A stretch of DNA of 64,000 bases, from positions 13,508,320-13,572,319 of the forward strand of contig JAGTTD010000007.1 of NCBI GenBank assembly GCA_018398585.1, written 5' to 3'. The stretch is from Simmondsia chinensis. Lineage: Eukaryota > Streptophyta > Magnoliopsida > Caryophyllales > Simmondsiaceae. Each line of letters begins with the position of its first letter. Positions within the stretch are counted from its first letter, which is position 1. Both the position numbers and the translations under genes were made by a program. Positions 33,712 through 45,778 of the stretch are shown in pieces. The notes beneath the pieces are model-generated. The model saw only the letters and a program-made list of their open reading frames with translations, ran no database searches and had not been told where the DNA came from.

Positions 33712-34494
33712 TTATGAAGAATAACCAACACTGTCAATTTCTGCTGCAGAGTGATCACTGCCAGATTCAGCTTTAGCACGGGTCCCTTTAGCACACATTA
33801 ATGCTTGTGTTTTGCACCTATGTCCAGGCTGATATGGTTGATTACAACGAAAGCAAAGTCTTACAGAACTTCTGTCAACAACACGCTTAAAACCTGCACT
33901 GGAATTTTTCTGCTGAGGTCTGAACTTGCTTGCATGCTGCTTAAACTTGTCACTTGATTGGACTTGAGTAGCTTCAATCAATTTTTCCTTGTTATAAGCA
34001 CTTAACAAAGTCTTAGGACCAATGGCTTTCACCATATTCTTGATCCTAGGCTTCAATCCGCTAACAAAGCATGAAATGTAGTAAGATTCAGCATCCTCGG
34101 GAGCTATGGACAAAACTAATAGCATGTTGGCTCTTAAGTTCTCAAATCTAAGCATATACTCTCTCGCGGTTGAAGTTTGAGACAATTTGTTAAAGTTATC
34201 CACAACATCCTTTGATTCACCTTCTCCATAACGTTCACACATTTCTTCTACGAATTGGCCCCAAGAAAGATTTGGTTTACTCTTCAACAAACTATAATAC
34301 CAAACCTCATGCTCACCATGTAAATGCACTGGAGCTAGCTGGAGCTTTTCATCATCAGGTATGTTATAATACAGGAAGTACCGATCACACCTTCTCAGCC
34401 ACGATTCCGGTTGCTTTCCATCAAAAGGATCAATTTCAACTCTTGGCTGCCTGTAATTACCACTCCTAACACCAGATATAGTGTTATTACTCAC
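33712..34494 (-). pseudogene. Element I gag, capsid-like domain and zinc knuckle
   Basis: [78 protein letters not shown], then knuckle [16 protein letters not shown] and the acidic tail. 260 open codons. Confidence 0.88.
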
Positions 34495-34512
34495 TGATCT
34501 ATGCTGGTACTG

Positions 34513-35156
34513 TCAATCAGGAGGTCTATCCAGATGATCGAGCTCATCAAATTCAACTCTGCGCTGCAACACCGAATTCTGTGGCCTGGTATTGCGGTCT
34601 GTGTTTAAAGCTTCAGGTCTGTAATGTGAGTGTCCAGAGGCCCGATCCTGATTGTCTACATCAATTTTAGGGTGCAGAGGTTGATTTTCAGCTGATCTGA
34701 TGTTAATTGAAGGTCCTACATCCGGCTGCATTATCGGAGACTTGCCTCGGTTCCTCACCAGACTTTCAGGTCTGTCAACATTGTCTTGCTGCTGTTCGGT
34801 CTCCATCTGATGAAAGATCTAGCTAGTAGGCTTCAATATCGCATTAACACTTGATTCTCCTTGTTTATTAACCTGATCTTGCAATTTTACAATTTGCTCT
34901 TCAACATGTTGCAATTGTTCCTCCTTATTCGCATCTTTATCCGAAATCAACCTCAACATTTGCTGAATGCTGTCATTCTGTTGTTTAATCTCGATGCTAT
35001 GCTGATTAAACTTTTCTGTAATTCATGAAGATCTTCTTTAGTAGCACTTTGAGGTCCAATCGCTGCATTGCTAGTAGCTGCAGCAGCATGATCGGCATCC
35101 TAACCAACTGCATTCACTCCATCAGCACCGGATCTGGTTCTAACACCATCAGTCAT
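34513..35156 (-). pseudogene. Element I gag N-terminus
   Basis: Start at 35156 ([13 protein letters not shown]), after a stop-free short leader. TAG near 35101, frameshift around 35010 and stop near 34820; the rest is low-complexity linker like D and C. Confidence 0.8.
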
Positions 35157-35184
35157 GATTTTTTTAATTTTTTCCAGCTTCAAT

Positions 35185-35198
35185 CAATCAATTGATTG
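35185..35198 (-). other. Leader palindrome, element I
   Basis: Perfect 14-bp palindrome of arms CAATCAA / TTGATTG, about ten bases from the PBS; counterpart of 15112-15129 in C. Confidence 0.55.
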
Positions 35199-35221
35199 CT
35201 TGAACCAGCTCTGATACCAAT

Positions 35222-35625
35222 TCTTAGATTCCAATTAAGAATTGAAAGTCTAACCCTGTAGAAGAAAGAGTTAAGATGAGAAGAGAAGTGAAAGGCGATG
35301 AGAAATAGAGAAAGAGATGAGAAAAGAGAGATAATTCCAAAAGAAATTTGGATTATATTCATTGAATACTTGAATTACATGCTTAGGACCCTATTTATAC
35401 ACATTTGGGTGCATTGCATCAAGATAAAACCGAACTAAACCCAACTAACAGCTATTCCTGCCAAATCTGTAGCTCGCCCCCAAGTTTGACCCGAGTTCGA
35501 CCAACTAACAGCTTTTGGCGCCTAAAACCGACTCAGCTAACATTTAAAAGCATACAACTCAACATTGAGACACTAACCAGCCACTACAACCAGAAATTAC
35601 AATTAAAATTCTTCAATTCATAACA
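35222..35625 (-). repeat. 5' LTR of element I (404 bp)
   Basis: Outer end TTCATAACA; inner end mutated from TGTTAG to TCTTAG. TATA box (minus) at 35392-35399. Confidence 0.92.
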
Positions 35626-35908
35626 GAGGCTTATCATGTTTCGAGTTTGGTAAGTGGACTCAAGCCAAAACTCAAACACAGTCACAGTCCATTCGCGTCT
35701 CCAGTTATTTTGGTTTAAAAAAAGGATGGAACCTCTCAAATGTGTATAGATTATCATCAATTGCACTCCCTCACTATCAAGGATAAATTTCCTATCCTAA
35801 TTATTTATGATTTGCTAGATGAACTATATGGATCTACGTATTTTTCCAAGCTGGACCTTCGACAAGGCTATTATTAGATTCAAGTTCAAGAACATCATAT
35901 CAACAAGA
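35626..35908 (+). pseudogene. Element H gag-RT fusion after internal deletion
   Basis: Gag resumes (EAYHVSSLVSGLKPKLKH) and at about 35680-35690 jumps to the RT fingers ([42 protein letters not shown]). About 1.2 kb covering knuckle, protease and linker is missing. Cut at 35909 by D. Confidence 0.82.
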
Positions 35909-36330
35909 TGTTACGAATTAATAAATTTTACTTGTAATGCATTTTAATTTCTTAGTATTACTTTTAATTAGAGTCTATATGATGTAATAACAATTAAAAG
36001 GGCACGGTTAAAATAGATTTTTAGGCACCAAATACCAGCAGTGCACACCGAGGTCCTGTGCAAAGTGAGTTACGGTTTTGGGCGGGAAATGCAGTTACAC
36101 CGCAGGGGATTAGGCGGGAACTTCAGTGAAGTTTTTGTGATCTGATTTCCTGTATAAAATTGAGTGATTAAAGTGTATTTGGATTATCCAATTAAATGAA
36201 ATCTTATTCCTAAGGGAAATTCTCTAATTCTCATCTCCTTTCTCTATTTTCTCATCCCCTTCCCTTCTTTTCTCATCTCAAGCTCTCTTCTACAAGGTTA
36301 GATTTCCAAATTAATTTTGGGAAGTTAACA
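35909..36330 (+). repeat. 5' LTR of element D (422 bp)
   Basis: TGTTACGAATTAA to AAGTTAACA. TATA-like TATAAAAT at 36153-36160, CT-rich U5. Matches the L LTR (60330-60754) in reverse complement. Confidence 0.93.
36153..36160 (+). promoter_or_regulatory. LTR promoter TATA-like box, element D
   Basis: TATAAAAT about 180 bases before the LTR end, followed by the CT-rich U5. Confidence 0.5.
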
Positions 36331-36432
36331 ACTGGTATCAGAGCTGGTTTAACAACCCCTTAATTGATTAAGCTAGCAAAAAACAAAAAAAAAAAAAAAA
36401 AAAAAATCAGAAAACAACAAAAAAAAAAAATC

Positions 36433-39304
36433 ATGGCCGATGGTGTTAGAACCAGATCTGGAGTTGGTGGAGCCAATGCAACCGGTTCAAATATGGATTT
36501 CATAGCTGCGGTTACTGGAAATACAATGACCAGACCTCAAAATGCAATTAAGGAAGACCTTCACGAGTTACAACGAGGTTTTAATCACAAGATGGATCAA
36601 ATTCTGGCATTATTGTTGGATAAAGATGCAAAGGATGCAAAAGCTCAGGACCGTTTGCAACAAATTGAGGAAAAAATTGAGCACTTGAAAGATCAAGTTA
36701 ACAAGCAAGGTGAATCGAGTGTTGAAGCCATCCTTAAGCCCGCAAGCCAGATACACAAATCAGTTGAAATAGATCAGCAGCAAACAAGTGCAGATCAGCC
36801 CCAAGCAAATACAGACAGATCTGATGGAGTGTTGCGCACCCGAGGTAAATCTCCTATAATGCAACCTAGTGTAGGACCATCAATTAACATTAGATCAGCT
36901 GCAAATCCATCGATTCGACCTGAAGTTAATGTAGAAGATCCAGATCGTGCTTTCGGACCTGTTAATTACCGAACATATGCTGAAAATTCAGAACAAAACA
37001 ACAGGCCGAATGCTTCTATTATGCACCAGAATGTTGCAGATGAGGTGTTCGAGCATTTTGATAGACCACCTGATCGCCCATATCAGCATAGAACTGTGAC
37101 CAATGACAACACAATTGGGGGTAAGAGTGGCTCGTACAGGCAGCCATGGGCAGAAATCGATCCATTTGATGGAAAACAACAGGAATCTTGGTTTAGGAGG
37201 TGTGATCGATACTTCTTATATTACAATGTACCTGAGGAGGTGAAGCTCCAGCTGGCCGCAGTCCATCTTCATGGTGATCATGAGGTTTGGTACTATAGTT
37301 TGTTGAAAAGCAAACCGCATCTTTCTTGGGGCCTTTTCGTAGAAGAGATGTGTGAACGGTATGGTGAAGGAGAATCAACGGATGTTGTGGATAACTTCAA
37401 CAAGTTGGTCCAAACATCAAGTGTGAGAGAATACATGCTTAGATTTGAGAATTTGAGAGCCCATTTGATGTCAGTTCTGGCCATTGCTCCCGAGGATGCC
37501 GAATCTTACTATGTCTCTTGCTTTGTGAGTGGCCTTAAGCCTAGGATCAAAAACATGGTGAAAGCCATTGGTCCTAAGACTTTGTCAAACGCTTACAACA
37601 AGGCAAAGTTGATAGAAGCAACTCAAGTCCCTTCATATGACAAAGGGAAGCAGCACACCAACAGCAAACCGAGACAGCTGCAGCAGCAGAACAAAAGCTT
37701 CAGCAGTAAAAACAGTGACAGAATTTCAGCAAGGCTTTGTTTTCGTTGCAACCAACCGTATCAGCCCGGACATAGGTGCAAATCACAAGCACTTATGTAT
37801 GCAAAAGGAGTCCGAGTCCCTGCTGAAAATGACAGTACCAATTCTGATGTAGAAGCAGATGAAACCGAGTGCATTTCTCAAGGAAATTCAAGCGAAGATG
37901 AGGTCGAGATTTCTATGAAAGCTCTAACCGGAAGTGGTGCTCATAACACAATCAAAATCAAGGGATGGGCTGAAAAACATTCCATTATTATTCTCATTGA
38001 TAGTGGGAGCACTCACAGTTTCATTGACCCGAAGTTTATTAAGAAAGTCAAGCACGAAGTGACGAAAACACACCCTTTGGCAGTAATGGTGGCTGATGAT
38101 AACTCCTTAACAACTAAAAATAAGTGCATAGCATTCCCATGGTCTATGAAAAACCATCAATTCACTTTTGACTTTAGAGTTATTCCTTTGGGTGGTTGCG
38201 ATATGGTGCTCGGGGTCGATTGGATGAGAACCTTCAACCCGGTTGTATTTGATTTTGACAAAATGACCGTGGCTTTCGAGGTTCATGGTGTCAAGGTATC
38301 CTTGCAAGGCATGTCCGAGGAAGCTCAGCTCAAATTGATCGAAGCTAAGGGAGTGCAAAGCGGAATTAAAAAGAAGGCGATCCATTGGATTGGACAATTG
38401 TTCATGATTGGGTCGGTTTCGGTGCAGCAGGACCTACTTCCTGATGTACGGTCTTTGATCAACGACTTTGGGGGCATCTTTGATGAGCCAAAGAGTCTTC
38501 CGCCCCAAAGGAGTGTGGATCATACTATACCCTTACGAGGAGATGCCGATCCGTTCAAAATTATGCCATACAGGTATCCTCATGGCCAAATGGCCGAAAT
38601 AGAAAGACAAGTGGAGGAGCTTCTTCATTTGAGCTTCATTAGACCGAGCCGAAGTCCTTTTGCCTCTCCCATGATCCTTTTAAAGAAGAAGGATGGGACT
38701 GCCCGTATGTGCATCGATTACCGCCGTTTGAATGCTTTGACCGTAAAAGACAAGTTTTCGATTCCGGTCATAGATGACTTGCTTGACGAGCTTCATGGGG
38801 GGTGTTTCTTTTCCAAGTTGGACTTAAGGCAAGGATATTATCAGATCCGAGTCTTCAAATCAAATATTTACAAAACCGCTTTTCAAACTCACCATGGCCA
38901 TTTCAAGCTCGTTGTTATGCCGTTCAGTTTAACAAATGCTCCGGCCACCTTCCAAGCTGCTATGAATGATGTCTTCAAGCCTTATCTGAGGAATTCGGTG
39001 CTGGTGTTCTTTGATGACATACTGATTTACAGTCCCACATATGAAGCTCACCTCACACACCTCCATCAAGTGTTCGTCTTGATGCGACAACACCGGTTTT
39101 TTGCAAAATTGTCCAAGTGCTCGTTTGCTCAAAGGGGGCTCGAATATTTGGGCCTTATCATCTGATCAGAGGGCTTAGCTACTGATCCTAACAAGATCCG
39201 AGCAATGCAAGAATGGCCAATCCCGATCACTTTGAAGCAATTGCGCGGTTTCTTGGGGTTGACCGGATATTACCGAAAATTCATTAAAGGTTATGGTTCC
39301 ATTG
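36433..39304 (+). CDS. Element D gag-protease-RT polyprotein, cut by array E
   Basis: Start at 36433 ([10 protein letters not shown]); an in-frame ATG at 36364 precedes an A-rich tract and is less likely. One frame to TGA 39163-39165, then open again to 39304. Order: coiled coil (about 36590-36710), Pro/Asn-rich linker, capsid-like domain (37150-37620), knuckle [16 protein letters not shown], acidic linker, protease with DSG at 37999-38007, RT from about 38640 with FFDD at 39007-39018. Gag and pol are fused in one frame with no shift. It ends at [11 protein letters not shown], and 46301 continues the codon exactly. Confidence 0.92.
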
Positions 39305-39821
39305 TGTTACGCTCGAGCTCGAACCTCGAACGTAAACTAATATAATTTGGATAGATTAAGAGTTTGAGATGAGAAAGAATATAGAGTTTAGATGAGAAAG
39401 AAGAGTTTTAGAGTTAGATGAGAGAAAGAAGGGAAAAGAGATGAGGAAGTAGAGTTTAATCTCAAATGAGATAATGTTTCAGATTTCATTCATTGATTGT
39501 CTTAATCATTACATTCATTTCCTATTTATAGCAATATAATGTAAACACTAAACAAGGAAAATAGACACTCTTAGGAACAATCTAGAATGTAAAGCTAACA
39601 AACTAATGCTCAAGATATTTATTATTGGAGCCAAAAATCTGGAAATAACAGCAACTACACCAGCAAGTAGTAACGGTTCAGCAGCAGCACCGCAACACGC
39701 AGCAGGGGACCAAAACAGAACAGCAGCAGCAAATCAGCACGCACCAGCAGCATTTGAATTTAACAGATTTTCCCGCCACAGCTCTTTTAAGATTCGAGTC
39801 TCGTACTCTCGGTTTGAAACA
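39305..39821 (-). repeat. LTR 1 of array E (517 bp)
   Basis: Plus-strand ends TGTTACGCTCG and TTTGAAACA. TATA box (minus) at 39523-39530. 3' LTR of unit E1. Confidence 0.93.
39307..39335 (-). other. U5-terminal hairpin, array E LTR
   Basis: Minus-strand arms TTACGTTCGAG / CTCGAGCGTAA, 10 Watson-Crick pairs plus one G-U, 7-base loop; two bases from the LTR end. Same position in LTRs 2 and 3 with small changes. Confidence 0.68.
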
Positions 39822-39839
39822 TTTCCTTCCCCTTGAAAA

Positions 39840-39859
39840 CATTCTTGTCCTCAAGAATG
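39840..39859 (-). other. Pre-polypurine-tract hairpin, unit E1
   Basis: Arms CATTCTTG / CAAGAATG, loop AGGA, outside the gag frame. Confidence 0.75.
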
Positions 39860-39880
39860 AAAGAGAACGATACTCGAAAA

Positions 39881-41803
39881 TCACTCATTGGAAGCATTAC
39901 CCTTCCGAAACTGAAGTTTTTTGGACTTATACAACTTCATAGTGAGGTCGTGCAATTCCTTCCTCCGAGCTATTGGATCCACTTCATCCTCACTGCCATG
40001 GTCCTGATCGGACCCTTCGTTTTCAGCGTCATCTTCATCACTTTCAAATTGCCCTTCAACATCAACTCCTCTTGCCATCATGAGAAGTTTAGGATCGCAC
40101 CTATGACCGGGTACATAAGGTTGATGGCATTTAAAACAGTGGTTTCGAGAAACCTTCTCAAAGTTTCGGGGGTCTTTACGCTCATCCCATTTCTTATGGT
40201 CTAACCCCTTGTGACGGTGTTGGAAGTTCTCTTCTCGATGCTTGGGCAGATCAAGAAATGTCTCCCGATGCTTGGGCCGATCGAAAATCATTAAGTCGGA
40301 GGCCTCAATCAATTCTGCCTTCGCAAAGGCTTGTGACAAAGAAGCAGGTTCAAGAGCCTTCACCAAGTTCTTGATTTTCGGCTTCAACCCACTGATGAAG
40401 CTCGAGACATAAAAGGACTCGGGGGCTCGAGGTCTGATTGTAATCATACTTGCTCGGAGATTTTTGAATTTCGTCATATAGTCCTTCATGGTAGTGACTT
40501 GAGTTAGCTTGTTGAAGCTCTCCACAACATCACCCACTTCTACATCATCATAGCGCTCGCATATCTCGGACACGAATTGGCCCCAAGTAAGAACGGGGTT
40601 GCTCTTTAACAGGCTGTAAAACCACACTTCATGATCCCCATGGAGATAAACCGCGGCCATGTCCACCTTTTCGTCATTGGGAATAGAATAGAAATGGAAA
40701 TATCACTCGCATCTTCTTATCCACGAGTGAGGTTGCTTCCCATCAAAATTTTCAAGTTGAACTCGAGGTTGTCGGAAGCCATTGTGTCCATTACCATAAG
40801 AGGCTTCATTGCTTTGATTATTAACGAATTCTGATGCATTTTCTCCCACATTATACTGCTGGACAACTTCGGGGCCTCGCACATCATGCTTGGCACTGAA
40901 ATCAACAGATCGTGATCGAGATGGATTATGTAATGGATCAAAGTGACCTGTTTCTGCAGCATGGAACCTGTTCGGTATAGCAGCAGCATCTGCAGGTCGA
41001 TAGGGTGGATCGGGAGGGTGATCTTTTGGTCCAAAAATCATACTTACATCTCGGCTTTGCCTCGGATCTTTAGCTTGCTCATGAAGTTCTTCAATGTTGA
41101 TGAAATTCCTCAAAATATTAGCTCGGTCTGCACCAAATTGCTTCGGATTTGCATCAGGTTGCTTTGGTTCTGCTACAGCGTTAGGTGATCTGATTACATG
41201 ACTTGCAGGTAGTAGAGGAGCTGATTTGGTTGCCACATTTTTTAACTCCTTAATCTTCTCTTCAATGTTCAATGCTTGTTGGTTTACTCGATCGGTTATC
41301 ATTTCCTCGAGTCCTTGCAATTGTTGAGTTACACGAGCATCTATTGTCTGTTTATTAATCTTGTTGAACCTCTCCTCAAAATTTTGTAGTCATCAGTTCA
41401 AATGTGCATCGATCCTACTATCAATCTCGTGTGCTTGCTCTTTCAACCAGTCAGCCACAGCCTCCTCAATATGGCGCTTTTTTTGATTGAATTTCTCCTC
41501 AAACATCTGAATTTGCAAGCCAAAAAGTTCATTAAACTTCTCATCCTGATCTTGCAACCTCTTATGCAAACTTTCCTCCATTTCTCGCACGGTCTGATTC
41601 GATCCCAGTATTGATTGATTCATTTGAGCCATTTGCTTCTTCAAGGATGCCAATTGAGCACTTACTCCATCACCAATGCTTGTTTGAGGTTCACTCTCAA
41701 CATTTCCACAAACAACTTCAGCATATGACTGATTTGTTGCTACACGAGCAGCTGCAGCTCGGGTGAGAACTCCTCCAGACATCACCACATCACCTAACTC
41801 CAT
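39881..41803 (-). pseudogene. Gag of unit E1
   Basis: Start at 41803 (MELGDVVMSGGVLTR). Coiled-coil N-terminus to TGA at 41393-41395, coiled coil and linker 41320-40706, TGA at 40703-40705 inside the RRCE-YFHF block, then capsid-like domain and knuckle (HCFKCHQPYVPGHRC) to the stop at 39881. It ends KLHDLTMKLYKSKKLQFRKG where D enters protease. Both stops correspond to CGA codons in array A. Confidence 0.87.
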
Positions 41804-42541
41804 TCACAACCTCAACTGCAAGCACAAATTCCGTGTTTAACCGAATCTGAACGAATTGGTACCTGATCGGGACGATCCTGATTTGAATTTGGTAATTGCT
41901 GCTAAATTTTGATCTTGCTGATTTTCGATCTGAACTTGATCAATTTGTCCTCAACAAATCCGAATTTGCTGAACACGAACTTGTGCCGAACTGCGATTTC
42001 TTAGCCTGGATCGGAACAGTTTGCAGAATCACAAATCTTCAACAATCGATTGCTTAATGAAGTTTACTCCCTCAAACGCACGAACGACCACTTACTATTG
42101 GTTCGACAATCGTCACTGATTTCAAACACTAGCTGCAGAATTTCGCGCACAACGAATTCGACAAACCCTAACTTCGATCGAGTTCTGACAATGACGTTTT
42201 CTTGATTAATTCGGACTGAGAATCTGAAATAGGTTCGATTTCTATCTATAGTGATGATTCAAACACAAGGAACACAACAATCTTCAAGAACAATATCGGA
42301 TTTCAACACCTGATGTCGCTCGTGAGAAATTGCCTCCTGTCAGAAATCGCCTCTGTGTCAGTTATCAAAAATCGCCTCGCTGACAAACTCCGAATTTGAA
42401 CTTGAAATTTGCACTTTGATCAGCACTAATTAATTGTTTGAAATCTGCACACTCTGATCAACACTAATTTGATTTCTGAATTTTTTTTTTCTTTAAAATT
42501 TTTAATTACGCACTCTATCGGATCGAGGCTCTGATACCACT
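41804..42541 (-). other. 5' leader of unit E1
   Basis: PBS 42528-42539 exact. CTGACA/GAGGCGATTT repeats at 42321-42384. A T-run (plus) near 42480. No gene seen. About 725 bases. Confidence 0.65.
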
Positions 42542-43058
42542 TGTTATGCTCGAGCTCGAACCTTGAACGTAAACTAATATAATTTGGATAGATTGAGAGT
42601 TTGGGATGAGAAAGAATATAGAGTTTAAATGAGAAAGAAGAGTTTTAGAGTTAGATGAGAGAAAGAAGGGAAAAGAGATGAGGAAGTAGAGTTTAATCCC
42701 GAATGAGATAATGTTTCAGATTTCATTCATTGATTGTCTTGATCATTACATTCATTTCCTATTTATAGCAATCTAATGTAAACACTAAACAAGGAACCTA
42801 GACACTCTTAGGAACAATCTAGAATGTAAAGCTAACGAACTAATGCTCAAGATATTTATTATTGGAGCCAAAAATCTGGAAATAACAGCAACTACACCAG
42901 CAAGTAGTAACGGTTCAGCAGCAGCACCGCAACACGCAGCAGGGGACCAAAACAGAACTGCAGCAGCAGATCAGCACGCACCAGCAGCATTTGAATTTAA
43001 TAGATTTTCCCGCCACAGCTCTTTTAAGATTCGAGTCTCGTGTTCTTGGTTTGTAACA
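42542..43058 (-). repeat. LTR 2 of array E (517 bp), shared
   Basis: 5' LTR of E1 and 3' LTR of E2. TATA box (minus) at 42760-42767. Confidence 0.93.
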
Positions 43059-43076
43059 TCTCCTTCCCCTTGAAAA

Positions 43077-43096
43077 CATTCTTGTCCTCAAGAATG
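43077..43096 (-). other. Pre-polypurine-tract hairpin, unit E2
   Basis: Same arms and loop as E1, exactly 3237 bases away. Confidence 0.75.
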
Positions 43097-43117
43097 AAAG
43101 AGAACGATACTCGAAAA

Positions 43118-45040
43118 TCACTCATTGGAAGCATTACCCTTCCGAAACTGAAGTTTTTTGGACTTATACAACTTCATAGTGAGGTCGTGCAATTCTTTCC
43201 TCCGAGCTATTGGATCCACTTCATCCTCACTGCCATGGTCCTGATCGGACCCTTCGTTTTCAGCGTCATCTTCATCACTTTCGAATTGCCCTTCAACATC
43301 AACTCCTCTTGCCCTCATGAGAAGTTTAGGATCGCACGCATGACCGGGTACATAAGGTTGATGGCATTTAAAACGATGGTTTCGGGACACCTTCTCAAAG
43401 TTTCGGGGGTCTTTACGCTCATCCCATTTCTTGTGGTCTAACCCCTTGTAAGGGTGTTGGAAGTTTTCTTCTCGATGCTTGGGCCGATCAAGAAATGTCT
43501 CCCGATGCTTGGGCCGATCGAAAATCGTTAAGTCGGAGGCCTCAATCAATTCTGCCTTCGCAAAGGCTTGTGACAAAGAAGCAGGTTCAAGAGCCTTCAC
43601 CAAGTTCTTGATTTTCGGCTTTAACCCACTGACGAAGCTCGAGACATAAAAGGACTCGGGGGCTCGAGGTCTGATTGTAATCATACTTGCTCGGAGATTT
43701 TTGAATTTCATCATATAGTCCTTCATGGTAGTGACTTGAGTTAGCTTGTTGAAGCTCTCCACAACATTACCCACTTCTACATCACCATAGCGCTCGCATA
43801 TCTCGGACACGAATTGGTCCCAAGTAAGAATGGGGTTGCTCTTTAACAGGCTTTGAAACCACACTTCATGATCCCCTTGGAGATAAACCTCGGCTAAGTC
43901 CACCTTTTTGTCATTGGGAATAGAATAGAAATGGAAATATCACTCGCATCTTCTTATCCACGAGTGCGGTTGCTTCCCATCAAAATTTTCAAGTTGAACT
44001 CGAGGTTGTCGGAAGCCATTGTGTCCATTACCATAAGAGGCTTCATTGCTTCGATTGTTAACGAATTCTGATGCATTATGTCCCACATTATACTGCTGGA
44101 CAACTTCGGGGCCTAGCACATCATGCTTGGCACTGAAATCAACAGATCGTGATCGAGATGGATTATGTAATGGATCAAAGTGACCTGTTTCTGCAGCATG
44201 GAACCTGTTCGGTATAGCAGCAGCATCTGCAGGTCGATAGGGTGGATCGGGAGGGTGATCTTTTGGTCCAAAAATCATAATTACATCTCGACTTTGCCTC
44301 GGATCTTTAGCTTGCTCATGAAGGTCTTCAATGTTGATGAAATTCCTCCAAATATTAGCTCGGTCTGCACCAAATTGCTTCGGTTCTGCATCAAGTCGCT
44401 TTGGTTCTGCAGCAGCGTTAGGTGATCTGATTACATGACTTGCAGGTGGTAGAGGAGCTGATTTGGTTGCCACATTTTGTAACTTCTTAATCTTCTCTTC
44501 AATGTTCAATGCTTGTTGGTTTACTCGATCGGTTATCATTTCCTCAAGTCCTTGCAATTGTTGAGTTACATGAGCATCTATTGTCTGTTTATTAATCTCA
44601 ATGAACCTCTCCTCAAAATTTTGTAGTTGTCAGTTCAAATGTGCATCGATCCTACTATCAATCTCGTGTGCTTGCTCTTTCAACCGGTCAGCCACAGCCT
44701 CCTTAATATGGCGCTTTTGTTGATTGAATTTCTCCTCAAAAATCTGAATTTGCAAGCCAAAACGTTCATTAAACTTCTCATCCTGATCTTGCAACCTCTT
44801 ATGCAAACGTTCCTCAATTTCTCACACGGTCTGATTCGATCCCAGTATTGATTGATTCATTTGAGCCATTTGCTTCATCAAGGCCGCCAATTGAGCACTT
44901 ACTCCATCACCAATGCTTGTTTGAGGTTCACTCTCAACATTTCCACAAACAACTTCAGCATATGACTGATTTGTTGCTGCACGAGCAGCTGCAGCTCGGG
45001 TAAGAACTCCTCCAGATATCACCACATCACCTAACTCCAT
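43118..45040 (-). pseudogene. Gag of unit E2
   Basis: Same organisation as E1. It shares the TGA codons at 44630-44632 and 43940-43942 and has one more at 44822-44824, again a CGA-to-TGA change. Knuckle reads HRFKCHQPYVPGHACD: the first Cys and the residue before the last Cys are altered, so this copy probably lost zinc binding. Confidence 0.87.
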
Positions 45041-45778
45041 TCACAACCTCAACCGCAAGCACAAATTTCGTGTTTAACCGAATCTGAACGAATTGGTACC
45101 TGATCGGGACGATCCTGATTTGAATTTGGTAATTGCTGCTAAATTTTGATCTTGCTGATTTTCGATCTGAACTTGATCAATTTGTCCTCAACAAATCTGA
45201 ATTCGCTGAACTCGAACTTGTGCCGAACTGCGATTTCTTTGTCTGGATCGGAACAGTTTGCAGAATCACAAATCTTCAACAATCGATTGCTTAATGAAGT
45301 TTACTCCCTCGAACGCACGAACGACCACTTGCTATTGGTTCGACAATCATCACTGATTTCAAACACTAGCTTGCAGAATTTCGCACACAACGAATTCGAC
45401 AAACCCTAACTTCGATCGAGTTCTGACAATGATGTTTTCTTGATTAATTTGGACTGAGAATCTGAAATAGGTTCGATTTCTATCTATAGTGATGATTCAA
45501 ACACACCGAACACAACAATCTTCAAGAACAATATCGGATTTCAACACCTGATGTCGCTTGTCAGAAATCGCCTCCTGTCAAAAATCGCCTCTGTGTCAGT
45601 TGTCAAAAATCGCCTCGCTGACAAACTCTGAATTTGAACTTGAAATTTGCACTTTGATCAGCACTAATTAACTGTTTGAAATCTGCACACTCTGATCAAC
45701 ACTAATTTGATTTCTGATTTTTTTTTTCTTTTAAATTTTTGATTACGCACTCTATCGGATCGAGGCTCTGATACGACT
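45041..45778 (-). other. 5' leader of unit E2
   Basis: PBS 45765-45776 has one mismatch. Repeats at 45558-45621. No gene seen. Confidence 0.65.

Larger units (their letters stand above)
29888..35625 (-). mobile_element. Element I: full-length Ty3/Gypsy chromovirus (5738 bp)
   Basis: LTRs 29888-30291 and 35222-35625 (404 bp each), perfect TSD GAGGC (29883-29887, 35626-35630), exact PBS at 35208-35219. Gag-pol from 35156 down to the hairpin at 30310 with scattered stops. Closely related to C along the whole length. Confidence 0.95.

Noticed and set aside
39606..39884. Ala/Gln-rich open frame repeated in each LTR of array E
   Set aside because: It lies in U3 with GCAGCA repeats and repeats only because the LTR repeats; no homology to a protein family seen.
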